Source: Candidatus Equihabitans merdae (GTDB lineage Bacteria; Bacillota; Clostridia; Lachnospirales; Lachnospiraceae). From it: DNA of 13,360 bases. Position numbers and translations under genes: made by a program. The stretch is taken from the NCBI GenBank assembly GCA_018065025.1, contig JAGHUB010000414.1, forward strand, positions 1 to 13,360, read 5' to 3'. This document shows positions 6,287-13,360 of the stretch, one piece after another. The number at the start of each line of letters is the position of its first letter. Within the stretch, counting starts at the first letter, position 1. The notes beneath the pieces are model-generated. The model did not search any database, was not told where the DNA came from, and saw only the letters and a list, made by a program, of their open reading frames with translations.

Positions 6287-7950
6287 TGTCTGAACATTGG
6301 ATTCTTACAACTAAGAGAGCGGATTTCCGATCCATAGGTGAGAGATTCCATCTGGATCAGGTAGTAGCCAGACTGATTCACAATCGTGATATCTGCGGTG
6401 ACGAAGCTATTCGAAACTACCTGTACGGAGATCTGGAAGATCTGCCGGATACCCTTCTCATGAAGGATATGGACAAGGCAATCCATATATTGCAAAGTAA
6501 AATCGCTGACGGCGCGTTGATTCGCGTCGTCGGCGATTATGATATTGACGGTGTTATGTCCACGTACATCTTAAAGACCGGTTTGAAAAGTCTGGGTGCA
6601 CAGGTCAGCGCGGTCATTCCTCATCGTGTCCGTGATGGTTATGGTATCAATGTCCGTATGATCGATGAGGCCTATAGTGATGGAGTAGATACCATTATTA
6701 CCTGTGACAACGGTATCTCCGCAGCAGACGCCTGTGACAGAGCACATGAATTGGGCATGACATTTATCGTGACAGATCATCATGAGGTAAGTGAGCTTCC
6801 TTTGGCTGATGCTGTGGTGGATCCCAAGCAGGAAGACTGTCAATATCCTTTTAAACCCTTGTGCGGAGCCGGCATAGCCTGGCTTTTGATCAGGGAAATG
6901 GCTCCATCTGTGGCGGAGGATCTGCTGCCATTTGCTGCATTTGCTACGGTGGGAGATGTGGTTCCCCTTATCGAATGCAATCGTATCCTGGTTCGAAAGG
7001 GACTGGAGAAGATGCGTCAGACTAATCATATTGGTCTGAATGCCTTGCTTGAAGCTAACCATCTGAAGAAGGAAAGTGTTACTTCGGATACCTTAGCTTT
7101 CACCCTTGGACCCTGCATCAATGCTGCAGGACGACTGGAAGATGCCATGCTTGCCCTTCAGTTGATGGAAAGCGATGATTCTGCTCTTGCCAAAAAGAGA
7201 GCTGAATATATTCGTGAACTCAATGAACGACGCAAAGTCATGACGGATGAAGCTTTCACCAAAGCGGATGAAAAGATTGCTAAAGACCATCAAGCTGACC
7301 GCATCCTTGTGGTATACCTGCCGGATTGTCATGAAAGCATCGCCGGTATCGTGGCCGGTCGCATTCGTGAGAAATATCATCGTCCTTCCATCGTATTAAC
7401 CAAAGGACAGGATGTGATCAAAGGTTCAGCTCGTTCCGCAGATGCCTATAATATTTTCGAAGGCCTGACACAGGATAAACATCGACTGGCACGTTTTGGG
7501 GGACATCCGCTGGCTGCCGGTATGACACTTTCAGATCATGACGTGGAAGGTTTCCGTCAGGAGCTGAATGACAATTGTCATCTGACGGAAGAAGATCTCT
7601 GCGACAATATCTACATCGATGTGCCTATGCCAATGTCCTATGTGACACCGGAGCTGATTCGTCAGTTTGATGTGCTGGAACCCTATGGCACCGACAATAG
7701 TAAGCCTGTATTTGCCATGAAGAATGTCAAGGTGGAGAGAGCTAAGATCATCGGACGGGATAATGATTGCCTCAGACTCAATATGAGAGAAGAGAGCGGG
7801 TTCACTTTTGAGGCCATCTGTTTCAAACAGGGACAGGAATTATATCATCGTCTGTCTAAAAGCCGTACCATCCACATGATCTATTATCCCAAGATCAACG
7901 ACTTTAACGGGCGACAGACCATCCAGGCTGTCATCACACATTTCCTGTAA
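6286..7950 (+). CDS. recJ: Single-stranded-DNA-specific 5'-3' exonuclease RecJ
   Basis: RecJ degrades single-stranded DNA from the 5' end in recombination and repair, with Mn or Mg ions held by a DHH core. The motifs appear in order: VVGDYDIDGV (81-90), CDNGISA (140-146), VTDHHE (162-167), DAVVDP (175-180) and TVGDVVPL (221-228). They are followed by CINAAGRLEDA, then the DHHA1 domain with GIVAGRIREKY, KGSARS and FGGHPLAAGM, and a C-terminal OB-like segment. The 554-residue length is close to E. coli RecJ. The ATG shares one base with the secDF TAA (TAATG), indicating translational coupling. No separate promoter is evident, so it is likely the last gene of the scfA-scfB-secDF-recJ transcript. 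Confidence 0.96.
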   Translation: MSEHWILTTKRADFRSIGERFHLDQVVARLIHNRDICGDEAIRNYLYGDLEDLPDTLLMKDMDKAIHILQSKIADGALIRVVGDYDIDGVMSTYILKTGLKSLGAQVSAVIPHRVRDGYGINVRMIDEAYSDGVDTIITCDNGISAADACDRAHELGMTFIVTDHHEVSELPLADAVVDPKQEDCQYPFKPLCGAGIAWLLIREMAPSVAEDLLPFAAFATVGDVVPLIECNRILVRKGLEKMRQTNHIGLNALLEANHLKKESVTSDTLAFTLGPCINAAGRLEDAMLALQLMESDDSALAKKRAEYIRELNERRKVMTDEAFTKADEKIAKDHQADRILVVYLPDCHESIAGIVAGRIREKYHRPSIVLTKGQDVIKGSARSADAYNIFEGLTQDKHRLARFGGHPLAAGMTLSDHDVEGFRQELNDNCHLTEEDLCDNIYIDVPMPMSYVTPELIRQFDVLEPYGTDNSKPVFAMKNVKVERAKIIGRDNDCLRLNMREESGFTFEAICFKQGQELYHRLSKSRTIHMIYYPKINDFNGRQTIQAVITHFL

Positions 7951-7954
7951 ACAT

Positions 7955-7983
7955 TTGCAAAAATAACCAAAAAAGGCTATACT
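7955..7983 (+). promoter_or_regulatory. Sigma-A-type promoter for the apt-rel operon
   Basis: TTGCAA (7955-7960) and TATACT (7978-7983) are separated by exactly 17 bases in the 109-bp gap after recJ. The predicted start near 7990 leaves a leader of about 70 bases before apt, with the ribosome binding site AAAGAGG at 8047-8053. The leader holds a direct CAGGCG duplication but no strong hairpin that I can see. No intrinsic terminator for recJ is evident in the gap, so read-through is possible. Confidence 0.65.
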
Positions 7984-8059
7984 TTTTCTGTCTATGTGCT
8001 TGAACAGGCGATTTTTCAGGCGCAGAATATGAGTAGTATTGAACTGAAAGAGGTTTTCC

Positions 8060-8584
8060 ATGAAAGAATTAAAGGATTATGTCCGTTCCATTCCCAATTT
8101 TCCGGAAGAGGGTGTTATCTTCCGCGATATTACATCTGTATTACAGGATCCGGATGGATTAAAACTTGCTGTTGATAAAATGCAGGAACTTCTTGAAGGT
8201 ATTGATTTTGATGTGGTAGCCGGCGCAGAATCCCGTGGTTTTATCTTCGGTATGCCTATTGCCTATAATTGCAACAAGCCTTTTGTAACGGTTCGCAAAG
8301 CCGGAAAACTTCCATGTGAGACTATTTCCAGAACCTATGATCTGGAATACGGCACAGCTACTATTGAGATTCACAAAGATGCCATTAAGCCGGGCCAGAA
8401 GGTGGTCCTGGTTGATGACCTGATCGCTACAGGCGGCACTATGAAAGCAGCTGCTGAACTGATCGAAGAGTTAGGCGGCGAAGTTGTGGGGATGTTATTC
8501 CTCATCGAATTAACCGATCTTAAGGGACGTGAAGTTCTGAAGAAATATAAAGTAATGAGTGCACTTTCCTACGAAGGTGCCTGA
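8060..8584 (+). CDS. apt: Adenine phosphoribosyltransferase
   Basis: Apt converts adenine and PRPP to AMP and pyrophosphate in cytoplasmic purine salvage. The 174-residue product has the family N-terminus MKELKDYVRSIPNFPEEGVIFRDIT, then AGAESRGFIFG (55-65), the VRKAGKLP loop (78-85), and the PRPP-binding motif VVLVDDLIATGGT (115-127). Length is typical. A clear ribosome binding site lies about six bases upstream, and a good promoter precedes the gene. It is 14 bases ahead of rel, the usual apt-rel pairing in Firmicutes. The pairing links adenine nucleotide supply with (p)ppGpp metabolism, which uses purine nucleotides and feeds back on purine synthesis. Confidence 0.97.
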   Translation: MKELKDYVRSIPNFPEEGVIFRDITSVLQDPDGLKLAVDKMQELLEGIDFDVVAGAESRGFIFGMPIAYNCNKPFVTVRKAGKLPCETISRTYDLEYGTATIEIHKDAIKPGQKVVLVDDLIATGGTMKAAAELIEELGGEVVGMLFLIELTDLKGREVLKKYKVMSALSYEGA

Positions 8585-8598
8585 AGAGGTAGTAACCT

Positions 8599-10914
8599 GT
8601 GACTGAAGACAGGTATATACGATCAAAAGAAGAAATGAATGAAGTGGTTCAGCCGGAAAGTGAAGCCATAACTAATCCGGGTGAAGGTAAGACTCCTGAG
8701 GAACTCTATCAGGAGCTTCTTTCGTGCGTAAAAGAACGCCATCCCAACGCTGATCTGAGCATGATCGAGAAGGCTTATGAATTGGCAGCTTCTTCTCATG
8801 GTGATCAGAAGAGAAAGTCCGGTGAACCCTATATCATCCATCCTTTATGTGTAGCTATCATTCTTGCTGAACTGGATCTGGACGTTGAAACCATCGCAGC
8901 AGGTCTTCTTCATGATGTTGTAGAAGATACGGATAAGACCGTGGATGACATTAAGGAAGAATTCGGTGAAGAAGTAGCTCTTCTGGTGGATGGTGTTACA
9001 AAACTTGGTCAGATCAATTATTCAACAGACAAGACAGAAGTACAGGGTGAGAATCTGCGTAAGATGTTCCTGGCTATGGCCAAGGACATCCGCGTTATCC
9101 TGATCAAACTGGCTGACCGTCTCCATAATATGCGGACCCTGCAGTATATGATACCCAGAAAGCAGCAGGAGAAAGCCAGAGAAACCATGGACATATATGC
9201 ACCTCTGGCAGCCCGTCTTGGTATTTCCAAGTTAAAGGTTGAACTGGATGATCTGGCATTCCGCTATTTACATCCGGAAACTTACAAGAATCTGGCTGAC
9301 AGTCTGGTAAATACCAGAAAGCAGCGTGACGATTTCATCGGTTATATTGTTGAAGAAGTTAAGAAACATATAGCAGATGCTCACATTAAGGCCGAGATCT
9401 ATGGCCGTGTTAAGCATATGTTCTCCATCTATAAAAAGATGGTGAACCTGGATAAGCCCCTGGAACAGATCTATGACCTCTTTGCGGTTCGCATTATCGT
9501 GGATACCGTTCAGGACTGCTATGCCTGTCTTGGTGTTATTCATGAGATGTACACACCTATTCCTGGTCGCTTCAAAGACTATATTGCCATGCCCAAACCC
9601 AACCGTTATCAGTCCCTGCATACCACACTAATCGGTCCGGGAGGACAGCCTTTTGAGATTCAGATCCGTACTTATGACATGCATCGTATCGCTGAATACG
9701 GTATCGCAGCTCATTGGCGTTATAAGAGAGCATCCGACGGCAAGAAGGTCAGCAAGGACAATGAAGAAGATAAGCTGAACTGGCTGCGTCAGATCCTTGA
9801 GTGGCAGAGTGAAATGTCCGACAACAAGGAATTCATGTCACTTCTTAAATCTGACCTGGACCTTTTTGCAGACCATGTTTATGTCTTTACACCTGAAGGC
9901 GATGTTAAGACACTGCCTACCGGTTCATGCTCCATCGACTTTGCCTATGCGGTTCATTCCGCTGTCGGTAATAAGATGGTGGGTGCTCGTGTCAACGGCA
10001 AGCTGGTGCCTATCGAACAGGAACTGAAAAATGGTGACCGTATCGAGATCGTCACCTCACAGAATTCCAAGGGTCCCAGCCGTGACTGGCTTAAGGTGGT
10101 TAAGTCCACACAGGCCAGAAACAAGATTAATCAGTGGTTCAAGCAGGAATTCAAAGAAGAGAATATTGAAAAAGGTAAGGCACTGATCGCTGCTTATGCT
10201 AAGCAGAAGAGTCATAACCTGCCGGACCTTCTTAAGCCTGAATATCTGGAAGAAGTCACCAGAAAGTATGGCTTCCGTGATTGGGATTCCGTGCTGGCTG
10301 CTATTGGACACGGTGGTGTCAAAGAAGGCCAGATCGTCAATAAACTGGTTGATTTCTATGTTAAGGATCATAAGAAGCAGGTAACTGAAGAAGATATTCT
10401 TCAGGAAACTGCAAATAATAAATCCAAACTGGCCATTACCAAGAAGCATTCTAAGGGCGGCATCACCGTAAAGGGTGCCAACGACGTTTCTGTTCGATTC
10501 TCTCGTTGCTGCTCACCTCTGCCCGGGGATGAGATCGTTGGTTACATTACCCGAGGACGAGGTGTTTCCATCCATCGTTCTGACTGTATCAATGTTATCA
10601 GCATGTCAGAGGAAGATCGTGCCAGACTGGTAGAGGCTGAATGGTCTATGCCTGATGGCGAAGTATCCAAGACTCTGTATGATGTGGAACTTCGGATCTA
10701 TGCTTCCAATCGTACCGGTCTTGTTGTGGATGTATCCCGTATCCTGACAGAGCGTAAGATCGATATTCTTTCCATGAATGTACGAACCTCCAAGCAGGGT
10801 ATCGTTTCCATGGAACTGGCATTTTCCGTACATTCTATGGAAGAACTTAATACATTGATCCGTGAGATTAAGAAGATCAGTAATGTATTAGATGTAGAAA
10901 GGAAAGTAGGCTGA
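8599..10914 (+). CDS. rel: Bifunctional (p)ppGpp synthetase/hydrolase Rel
   Basis: Rel makes and degrades the stringent-response alarmone (p)ppGpp on and off the ribosome. Domains in order are: HD hydrolase (about 50-200) with His81, HDVVED (His105, Asp106) and LADRLHNMRT (Asp173); synthetase (about 240-390) with YDLFAVRIIV, PGRFKDYIA and YQSLHTT; TGS (about 425-487); a helical region; a CC zinc-finger-like segment with VRFSRCCSPLPGD (Cys637-638); and a C-terminal ACT domain (about 694-771). The synthetase loop is RFKD (324-327), the RXKD form of bifunctional Rel rather than the EXDD of RelA, and the intact HD residues agree. The start is a GTG with AGAGGT eight bases upstream. It gives about 30 more N-terminal residues than the usual family start, and an ATG at residue 13 is an alternative. 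The gene is cotranscribed with apt and shares a base with the next gene (TGATG). Confidence 0.97.
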   Translation: MTEDRYIRSKEEMNEVVQPESEAITNPGEGKTPEELYQELLSCVKERHPNADLSMIEKAYELAASSHGDQKRKSGEPYIIHPLCVAIILAELDLDVETIAAGLLHDVVEDTDKTVDDIKEEFGEEVALLVDGVTKLGQINYSTDKTEVQGENLRKMFLAMAKDIRVILIKLADRLHNMRTLQYMIPRKQQEKARETMDIYAPLAARLGISKLKVELDDLAFRYLHPETYKNLADSLVNTRKQRDDFIGYIVEEVKKHIADAHIKAEIYGRVKHMFSIYKKMVNLDKPLEQIYDLFAVRIIVDTVQDCYACLGVIHEMYTPIPGRFKDYIAMPKPNRYQSLHTTLIGPGGQPFEIQIRTYDMHRIAEYGIAAHWRYKRASDGKKVSKDNEEDKLNWLRQILEWQSEMSDNKEFMSLLKSDLDLFADHVYVFTPEGDVKTLPTGSCSIDFAYAVHSAVGNKMVGARVNGKLVPIEQELKNGDRIEIVTSQNSKGPSRDWLKVVKSTQARNKINQWFKQEFKEENIEKGKALIAAYAKQKSHNLPDLLKPEYLEEVTRKYGFRDWDSVLAAIGHGGVKEGQIVNKLVDFYVKDHKKQVTEEDILQETANNKSKLAITKKHSKGGITVKGANDVSVRFSRCCSPLPGDEIVGYITRGRGVSIHRSDCINVISMSEEDRARLVEAEWSMPDGEVSKTLYDVELRIYASNRTGLVVDVSRILTERKIDILSMNVRTSKQGIVSMELAFSVHSMEELNTLIREIKKISNVLDVERKVG

Positions 10915-11540
10915 TGGCCGTTCAAGCAACATTGAAAAGCATGCAGGTAGGTCCTTTCGGAACTAATTGCTATTTTCTGGAAAATGATGAGACAGGCGAG
11001 ATCATACTGGTGGATCCCGGTGATGAGGGTTCCCGTATCGTTAAGGCCTGCCAGTCTGAAGGCAAGCCTGCAGGCATCCTCCTGACTCATGGTCATCTGG
11101 ATCATATCTGTGGTGTTCATGAATTGACAGATGCTTACCCGGATCTTAAAGTCTATGCCCCGGAGGCAGAACGCATGTTGGAAGATGAAAGATATAATTC
11201 CGGCATGGGTCCCCGTGGTTATACCGTCAAGACGGATGTGCCCCTTAAACATGGCGATCACATTCATCTGGCGGGATTTGATATTGAGGTAATGGCAACC
11301 CCCGGTCATACAGAGGGTTCGGTGTGCTATTACCTGAAAGAGCAATATATTCTGTTTTCCGGAGATACGCTGTTTTACGGCAGCTATGGCCGGACAGATT
11401 TACCTACAGGCTCAGAAGAGACTTTGATGAAGAGCCTGCGTTATCTGGCGGATACGATTCCGGAAGATGTGACTATTCTTCCCGGACATGGGTCTGCAAC
11501 TAATCTGACATTTGAGAAAAGGTATAATCCCGGATTATGA
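10914..11540 (+). CDS. MBL-fold (glyoxalase II-like) metallohydrolase
   Basis: This is a small cytoplasmic zinc-dependent hydrolase of the glyoxalase II/YcbL-like group; the substrate is unknown. Metal ligands are in place: THGHLDH (58-64, the HxHxDH motif), His132 in TPGHTEGS, Asp151 in FSGDTLF, and His192 in ILPGHGS. The 208-residue length fits the single-domain proteins of this group, which lack the C-terminal glutathione-binding helices of true glyoxalase II. That makes a glutathione thioester substrate unlikely. It overlaps rel by one base and hemZ by four (ATGA), so translation is coupled. The same gene follows rel in many Clostridia, to my knowledge. Confidence 0.92.
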   Translation: MAVQATLKSMQVGPFGTNCYFLENDETGEIILVDPGDEGSRIVKACQSEGKPAGILLTHGHLDHICGVHELTDAYPDLKVYAPEAERMLEDERYNSGMGPRGYTVKTDVPLKHGDHIHLAGFDIEVMATPGHTEGSVCYYLKEQYILFSGDTLFYGSYGRTDLPTGSEETLMKSLRYLADTIPEDVTILPGHGSATNLTFEKRYNPGL

Positions 11541-12925
11541 GAAGAGCAGTCGTATGCAGTCGGGAAGATTTCTTCTACGACATCCATTCGCTGGTAAAGA
11601 GCTTCTATCCTTCCGATGATGTGGTGATATTTTCCCTGGATGACGAGGAAAAGGCATCAGAAGAATACGATGCGAAGCTTACCGTAGAGATTCCCCCTTA
11701 CACAGATCGTGCTGAGGCCAAGAATCAATTAAAACAAGACTTATATCGCCGTTTAAGTCAGACAACAGGGAAGGAACTTCCCTGGGGAACACTGTCGGGC
11801 ATCCGTCCCACTAAGATTCCCATGAAGGGCCTGAATGACGGCTTAGCACCGGAGCAGATCCTTCGGGATATGAAGGACAGATATCTTGTTTCAGACAGGA
11901 AAGCTTCACTGGCATTAAGAATCGCAAATCTTGAGAAGAGTCTGGTGGATAAACTGACACCGGGTTGGGACTTGTATGCCGGCATTCCTTTCTGTCCCAC
12001 TATTTGTTCTTATTGCACTTTCTCATCCAGTCCTATCGGCAAATGGAGCAAGAAGGTAGATCAGTATCTGGATGACCTGGAAAAGGAACTCCGTGCTGTA
12101 GCTAAGTGGATGAAGACTCAGCCTAATACCATTTACATTGGTGGCGGTACGCCCACATCTTTGGAGCCCTACCAGCTGGAACGCCTGCTGAGTGTTATCG
12201 ACGAGCTGTTTGATTCTAAGCATGTTCTGGAGTTTACGGTAGAAGCCGGTCGTCCCGATACAGTAACACCGGAGAAGCTGAGGGTGCTGAAGAGTCATCC
12301 TGTGACACGTATTTCCATCAATCCCCAGACCATGAATGATCGGACTTTGGAGCTGATCGGAAGACGTCACACCTCAGAAGAAACCATCGCTGCCTTTAAG
12401 ATGGCCAGAGATGAAGGGTTTGACAATATTAATATGGACCTGATCATGGGCCTTCCTGATGAAGGTAAGGACGAAGTGCGTTATACACTGGATCAGGTTG
12501 AGAAGCTGGATCCGGATTCATTGACAGTCCATTCCCTGGCATTTAAGCGGGCTTCAAGGCTCACTACCCAGTGGGCTGATTACAAAATGCTCAGCTATGA
12601 GAACTCCGATGAAGTTATGGATATGGCCTCTGAAAGTGCTCTTAAGATGGGTATGGCTCCTTATTATCTGTATAGACAGAAGAATATGAGAGGCAATCTG
12701 GAAAATGTTGGATACGCCCGTCCCGGCAAGGAAGGTCTCTATAATATCCTGATCATGGAAGAGATTGACAGTATTCTTGCCTGTGGTGCAGGTGCCAGTA
12801 CCAAGGCAGTTCATCCCAATGGACTCATTGAGCGTGTGGTCAATCCCAAGGATATCGTAACTTATCACGATCGCATTGATGAACTCTGTGATAAAAAAGT
12901 GAGCGGCGACTTATGGAACAAGTGA
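11537..12925 (+). CDS. hemZ: HemZ-type radical SAM protein (annotated coproporphyrinogen dehydrogenase)
   Basis: This is a radical SAM protein of the HemN/HemW superfamily, HemZ subgroup. The N-terminal 140 residues include the HemZ-specific GTLSGIRPTKIPMKGL. The radical SAM core begins GIPFCPTICSYCTF, with Cys153, Cys157 and Cys160, followed by IGGGTPTSLE (201-210), EAGRPDT and NMDLIMGLPDE. The 462-residue length suits HemZ. The residue two after the third Cys is Phe162, not the fourth Cys found in true HemN (CxC). HemW-like heme chaperones also have Phe there. So oxygen-independent coproporphyrinogen oxidation is a name carried by the family, not something this sequence proves. No other heme gene is in the window. 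It overlaps the hydrolase gene by four bases and the next gene by 13. Confidence 0.9.
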   Translation: MRRAVVCSREDFFYDIHSLVKSFYPSDDVVIFSLDDEEKASEEYDAKLTVEIPPYTDRAEAKNQLKQDLYRRLSQTTGKELPWGTLSGIRPTKIPMKGLNDGLAPEQILRDMKDRYLVSDRKASLALRIANLEKSLVDKLTPGWDLYAGIPFCPTICSYCTFSSSPIGKWSKKVDQYLDDLEKELRAVAKWMKTQPNTIYIGGGTPTSLEPYQLERLLSVIDELFDSKHVLEFTVEAGRPDTVTPEKLRVLKSHPVTRISINPQTMNDRTLELIGRRHTSEETIAAFKMARDEGFDNINMDLIMGLPDEGKDEVRYTLDQVEKLDPDSLTVHSLAFKRASRLTTQWADYKMLSYENSDEVMDMASESALKMGMAPYYLYRQKNMRGNLENVGYARPGKEGLYNILIMEEIDSILACGAGASTKAVHPNGLIERVVNPKDIVTYHDRIDELCDKKVSGDLWNK

Positions 12926-13360
12926 CGACGGAAAATGCTTCGGGCCGCATTCTTGACTATAATCTGAAGGCCGAACTGGAACATGGTATCTACGTAAGCC
13001 TTCTGGCAGCGGCTACGGCTACGGATATGAATCTGCCTGAGGAAGAAGTGAAGACCATCACTTTGGCCGGGCTGGTTCATGACGTAGGTAAGCTTAGGCT
13101 GAAGGTGGATATGGAAGCGGATGATGAGCATCGCCGTTTTATTACGGAGGAGCTGAAGCACGTTCGTGGCCATGCCAGACAGTCCTATGAATGGCTGAAA
13201 GATCGGGGATTTCCGGAAGAGGTTCTGGAGATCGTCATGAATCATCATGAGAACTATGACGGTTCCGGTTATCCCAATAAACTGGTGGGGGAGATGATTC
13301 CCCTGGGGGCAAGGGTCATCCGTGTCTGTGATGTATTTGCCGCCTTGACCAGTGACAGAC
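12913..13360 (+). CDS. HD-GYP domain protein (3' end outside window)
   Basis: Probable cyclic-dinucleotide phosphodiesterase or a related metal-dependent phosphohydrolase. The frame from ATG 12913 stays open to the edge, giving 149 codons. It shows the HD-GYP signature in order: LEHGIYVSLLA, AGLVHDVGKL (HD), HVRGHARQSYEWL, NHHENYDGSGYP (HHE...GYP intact), GARVIRVCDVFAALTSDR. Almost nothing precedes the domain, so this is not a response regulator with an N-terminal receiver, at least up to the edge. The start lies 13 bases inside hemZ, with only a weak GAGCGG upstream, suggesting translational coupling to hemZ. A GTG at 12922 is an alternative start. Whether it hydrolyses c-di-GMP cannot be told from sequence alone. 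Confidence 0.9.
   Translation, partial: MEQVTTENASGRILDYNLKAELEHGIYVSLLAAATATDMNLPEEEVKTITLAGLVHDVGKLRLKVDMEADDEHRRFITEELKHVRGHARQSYEWLKDRGFPEEVLEIVMNHHENYDGSGYPNKLVGEMIPLGARVIRVCDVFAALTSDR

Noticed and set aside
6571..7062. Antisense open frame of 163 codons within recJ
   Set aside because: It lies wholly inside a gene with all RecJ motifs, has no family-like features, and has no plausible ribosome binding context.
7951..8059. The recJ-apt gap as a riboswitch, such as a purine aptamer
   Set aside because: The leader is about 70 bases with no paired three-way junction or conserved aptamer core that I can see. A plain promoter and ribosome binding site account for it.
10698..11345. Long antisense open frame (215 codons) across the rel and hydrolase genes
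   Set aside because: It runs opposite two genes with unmistakable conserved domains, and its translation has no recognisable motif. It is a by-product of their codon use.

Overview
The window reads as a chromosomal housekeeping segment of a low-to-moderate-GC Gram-positive bacterium of the class Clostridia, most likely in or near the family Lachnospiraceae. This rests on gene content and order: a SCIFF peptide with its radical-SAM maturase, a fused SecDF, recJ, apt, a bifunctional Rel, an MBL-fold hydrolase and HemZ. A sortase-type wall anchor and strong AAGGAGG-type ribosome binding sites point the same way. The species assignment is inference; no rRNA or other taxonomic marker is present. 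All genes lie on the + strand, and I see no tRNA, rRNA, CRISPR array, transposase or phage gene.

Left part (1-2246): the 3' portion of mutY (adenine DNA glycosylase; its first codons lie outside the window), then a gene for a secreted, acidic, Ser/Glu-rich protein that ends in an NPKTG sorting signal. It has a plausible promoter of its own. I do not recognise its N-terminal domain.

Centre (2247-6286): a ribosomally synthesised, post-translationally modified peptide (RiPP) locus. A 47-residue peptide with six cysteines (scfA, 2310-2453) is followed by its radical SAM/SPASM maturase (scfB), then by the Sec translocon motor SecDF. An extended -10 promoter embedded in a 10-bp inverted repeat precedes scfA. 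A perfect 11-bp hairpin separates scfA from scfB and sits between the only good Shine-Dalgarno sequence and the scfB start codon. It could set the precursor-to-maturase ratio by attenuation, by looping out, or both. This is the most interesting part of the window. The SCIFF system is known as a family; the expression architecture here and the link to the neighbouring wall protein are the less obvious points.

Right part (6286-13360): recJ overlaps the end of secDF by one base. After a 109-bp gap with a good sigma-A promoter comes a tightly packed run: apt, rel, an MBL-fold hydrolase, hemZ, and an HD-GYP domain gene cut by the window edge. Gaps are 14 bases or overlaps of 1 to 13 bases, so these five genes are probably one translationally coupled operon joining purine salvage, (p)ppGpp control, a glyoxalase-II-like hydrolase, a HemW/HemN-like radical SAM protein and a probable cyclic-dinucleotide phosphodiesterase.
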